Shown here piece by piece: positions 59,794 through 64,000 of a stretch of 64,000 bases of DNA; within the stretch, counting starts at the first letter, position 1; every line of letters begins with the position of its first letter. Where the stretch lies: assembly GCF_001577265.1 (NCBI RefSeq), contig NZ_CP014517.1, positions 358,501-422,500 of the forward strand, in the 5' to 3' direction. This DNA is from Variovorax sp. PAMC 28711. GTDB lineage: Bacteria; Pseudomonadota; Gammaproteobacteria; Burkholderiales; Burkholderiaceae_C. Position numbers and translations under genes: made by a program. A model generated the notes under the pieces. It saw only the letters and a list, made by a program, of their open reading frames with translations. It did no database searches and was not told the origin of the DNA.

Positions 59794-60597
59794 ATGGACC
59801 CAAGATTGAGCGCGTTGAACGCACTGCGGCTGCAAGATCCCGATCAGAAAGTGACCGCGGCGCGCGCCGCGGCTGCGGATGCGACAAGACTGCCGATCAA
59901 GACGCACGGGGTGCGCACGGTGCATGACGATGCAGGCGTGCCCGGCCGACCCGCTCGTCCTCTGCGGGTCGCCGCCACCGACGTCGGGAGGCGTTCGCCA
60001 TTCACCACCGAAGGGCGGGCCGCCTTGATTCATTCCATCTGTCATATCGAGTTCAATGCCATCAACCTTGCGTTGGACGCAGCTTGGCGCTTCGACGGGA
60101 TGCCGGATGCGTATTACCGGGACTGGCTGCAGGTGGCTGATGAGGAGGCGGGCCATTTCCGCATGCTGCATTCGCTGTTGAACGGCATGGGATTTCGCTA
60201 CGGCGATTTCACCGGTCACGACGGCTTGTGGATGATGTGTGAAAAAACGAAAGGCGATATCGTTGCGCGCATGGCGTTGGTGCCACGCACGCTGGAAGCA
60301 AGGGGACTCGACGCGACACCGTTGATCCAGGCCAAACTGCGCCGCGTGGCCACGCCCGATTCGCTCCGAGCGGTACAGATTCTGGACGTGATCTTGCGCG
60401 ACGAAATCGGGCATGTCGCCATCGGCAATCGATGGTATCGGTGGCTTTGCGACCGCGATGGGCTTGACCCGATTAGTCACTATCGGGTGCTGTACCGCCT
60501 GTACGAAGCCCCGCGCCTGCGCGCACCTTTCAATATCGAAGCCAGAGAATTGGCAGGGTTCACCAGCGAAGAGATTGCGGCGCTATCGCACATCTAA
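59794..60597 (+). CDS. DUF455 ferritin-like domain protein
   Basis: This 267-residue protein starts MDPRLSALNALRLQDPDQKV. It has a helical ferritin-like core with carboxylate/His motifs ICHIEFNAINLALDAAWRF, then YYRDWLQVADEEAGHFRMLH and LDVILRDEIGHVAIGNRWY, positioned like di-iron ligands. The family is related to MiaE-type di-iron hydroxylases, but its reaction is not known. The upstream frame to 59650 overlaps the divergent gene and is not used. Confidence 0.85.
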   Translation: MDPRLSALNALRLQDPDQKVTAARAAAADATRLPIKTHGVRTVHDDAGVPGRPARPLRVAATDVGRRSPFTTEGRAALIHSICHIEFNAINLALDAAWRFDGMPDAYYRDWLQVADEEAGHFRMLHSLLNGMGFRYGDFTGHDGLWMMCEKTKGDIVARMALVPRTLEARGLDATPLIQAKLRRVATPDSLRAVQILDVILRDEIGHVAIGNRWYRWLCDRDGLDPISHYRVLYRLYEAPRLRAPFNIEARELAGFTSEEIAALSHI

Positions 60598-60630
60598 TCC
60601 ATTCACCTTTCCTTTAAGTCCTCCCAAAGC

Positions 60631-60658
60631 AAAAACCCCCGACCTTTCGATCGGGGGT
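60631..60658 (-). terminator. rRNA operon Rho-independent terminator
   Basis: On the minus strand the stem ACCCCCGA/TCGGGGGT with an 8-nt loop is followed by a T-run (A residues at 60631-60635 on the plus strand). It lies 15 bp past the 5S 3' end. Confidence 0.9.
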
Positions 60659-60672
60659 ATTTGGGCTGTAAG

Positions 60673-60788
60673 AGCCTGACGATGACCTACTTTCACACGG
60701 GAACCCGCACTATCATCGGCGCTGAGTCGTTTCACTGTCCTGTTCGGGATGGGAAGGAGTGGTACCAACTCGCTATGGTCATCAGGCA
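60673..60788 (-). rRNA. rrf: 5S ribosomal RNA
   Basis: On the minus strand it begins TGCCTGATGACCATAGCGAG and contains the conserved CCCATCCCGAACAGGACAGT and GATGATAGTGCGGG segments. Its ends pair (GCCTGA with TCAGGC). The length is about 116 nt. Confidence 0.95.
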
Positions 60789-60929
60789 TAAAGGGTTGTC
60801 GAGTTGATCGGCAGATCAACCCAACGAATTCATAGAGTTTGGAATCAGCACGCAATGCCTGCGCTGCTTAGAATATATTTTGAATGCGTCAACTTGGCAT
60901 AACACCTTGATCTGAACGATCAAAGTTAT
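60789..60929 (-). other. 23S-5S intergenic spacer
   Basis: This ~141-nt AT-rich spacer contains no tRNA gene. It includes one half of the 23S processing stem (60921-60938). Confidence 0.7.
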
Positions 60930-63798
<2,869 letters not shown>

Positions 63799-63805
<7 letters not shown>

Positions 63806-63816
63806 CTATAACTTTG
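63799..63816. repeat. 23S rRNA processing stem, 5' half
   Basis: Exact 18-bp inverse of 60921-60938 at the 5' boundary of 23S. Confidence 0.8.
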
Positions 63817-64000
63817 ACGTCTCTTGCGAGACTACAAAATCATTTCAAGGAATATTGTCAGGTCTTGCACCTGACGCGTTATGCCGTAATTGAACTTTCG
63901 TTCAGATTACCTAAATTTCAAACGTGAAGTTTGATATTCGTTTTGACGCAATCAAAAATTCTATGTTGCTGATGGCACGGTCTGCACTAAACCTTTACGA
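63806..64000 (-). other. 16S-23S internal transcribed spacer (partial)
   Basis: This 195-nt AT-rich stretch lies upstream of 23S in the direction of transcription. No tRNA cloverleaf is visible in the part present. The 16S gene, and any spacer tRNAs, would lie beyond base 64000. Confidence 0.75.

Overview
The window is high-GC chromosomal DNA from a betaproteobacterium. Gene content and order (parE / lytic transglycosylase / parC, coaBC-dut, pyrG-kdsA-eno-ftsB, dapA-bamC, the alpha-E/ATP-grasp/transglutaminase locus) fit Burkholderiales, family Comamonadaceae, and probably a Variovorax-like organism. The family and genus assignment is inference from gene content, not from a 16S sequence, which lies outside the window.

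Layout. 1-12446 (minus strand) is a type I secretion locus: hlyB-like ABC exporter, hlyD-like adaptor, a decayed small gene and an RTX-repeat lipase. A toxin-antitoxin pair on the opposite strand separates hlyB from hlyD. The lipase is split by an IS3-family element whose two flanks come from two different but related lipase copies. 12619-25040 holds two sets of circularly permuted ATP-grasp and alpha-E proteins (one as separate genes, one fused) with two transglutaminase-type proteins. This is a widespread but functionally unresolved system; comEC sits inside the locus. 25063-32291 is ridA followed by a tightly coupled minus-strand operon matching the 2-ketogluconate (kgu/ptxS) module. Here a polar-amino-acid-type ABC importer takes the place of the usual MFS transporter, and a perfect PtxS-type palindrome precedes the first gene. 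32399-36736 holds an acyl-CoA dehydrogenase / PIG-L deacetylase / methyltransferase cluster, an MBL-fold lipoprotein, a GST and a small membrane protein. 36736-44068 is parC, a lytic transglycosylase and parE, then an MFS carrier, a 46-residue membrane peptide and a methyltransferase.

44104-60597 is mostly housekeeping: dapA, bamC, an MBL hydrolase, a small lipoprotein, a ribosomal-oxygenase-like cupin, an SlyD-type FKBP, a glycine-zipper lipoprotein, dut, coaBC, pyrG, kdsA, a DUF1330 gene, eno, ftsB, pnuC with an NadR-like kinase, hslO, a gamma-carbonic-anhydrase-like protein and a DUF455 protein. 60629-64000 is the 3' half of a minus-strand rRNA operon: 23S, 5S, terminator and part of the 16S-23S spacer.

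An important caveat: at least ten single-base frameshifts interrupt otherwise well-conserved genes (hlyD, pyrG, parC, dut, a permease, an MFS carrier and others). Every one is repaired by adding one G or C, nearly always within a short G/C run. This looks like a systematic sequencing or assembly error, so these genes are annotated as probably intact in the organism.
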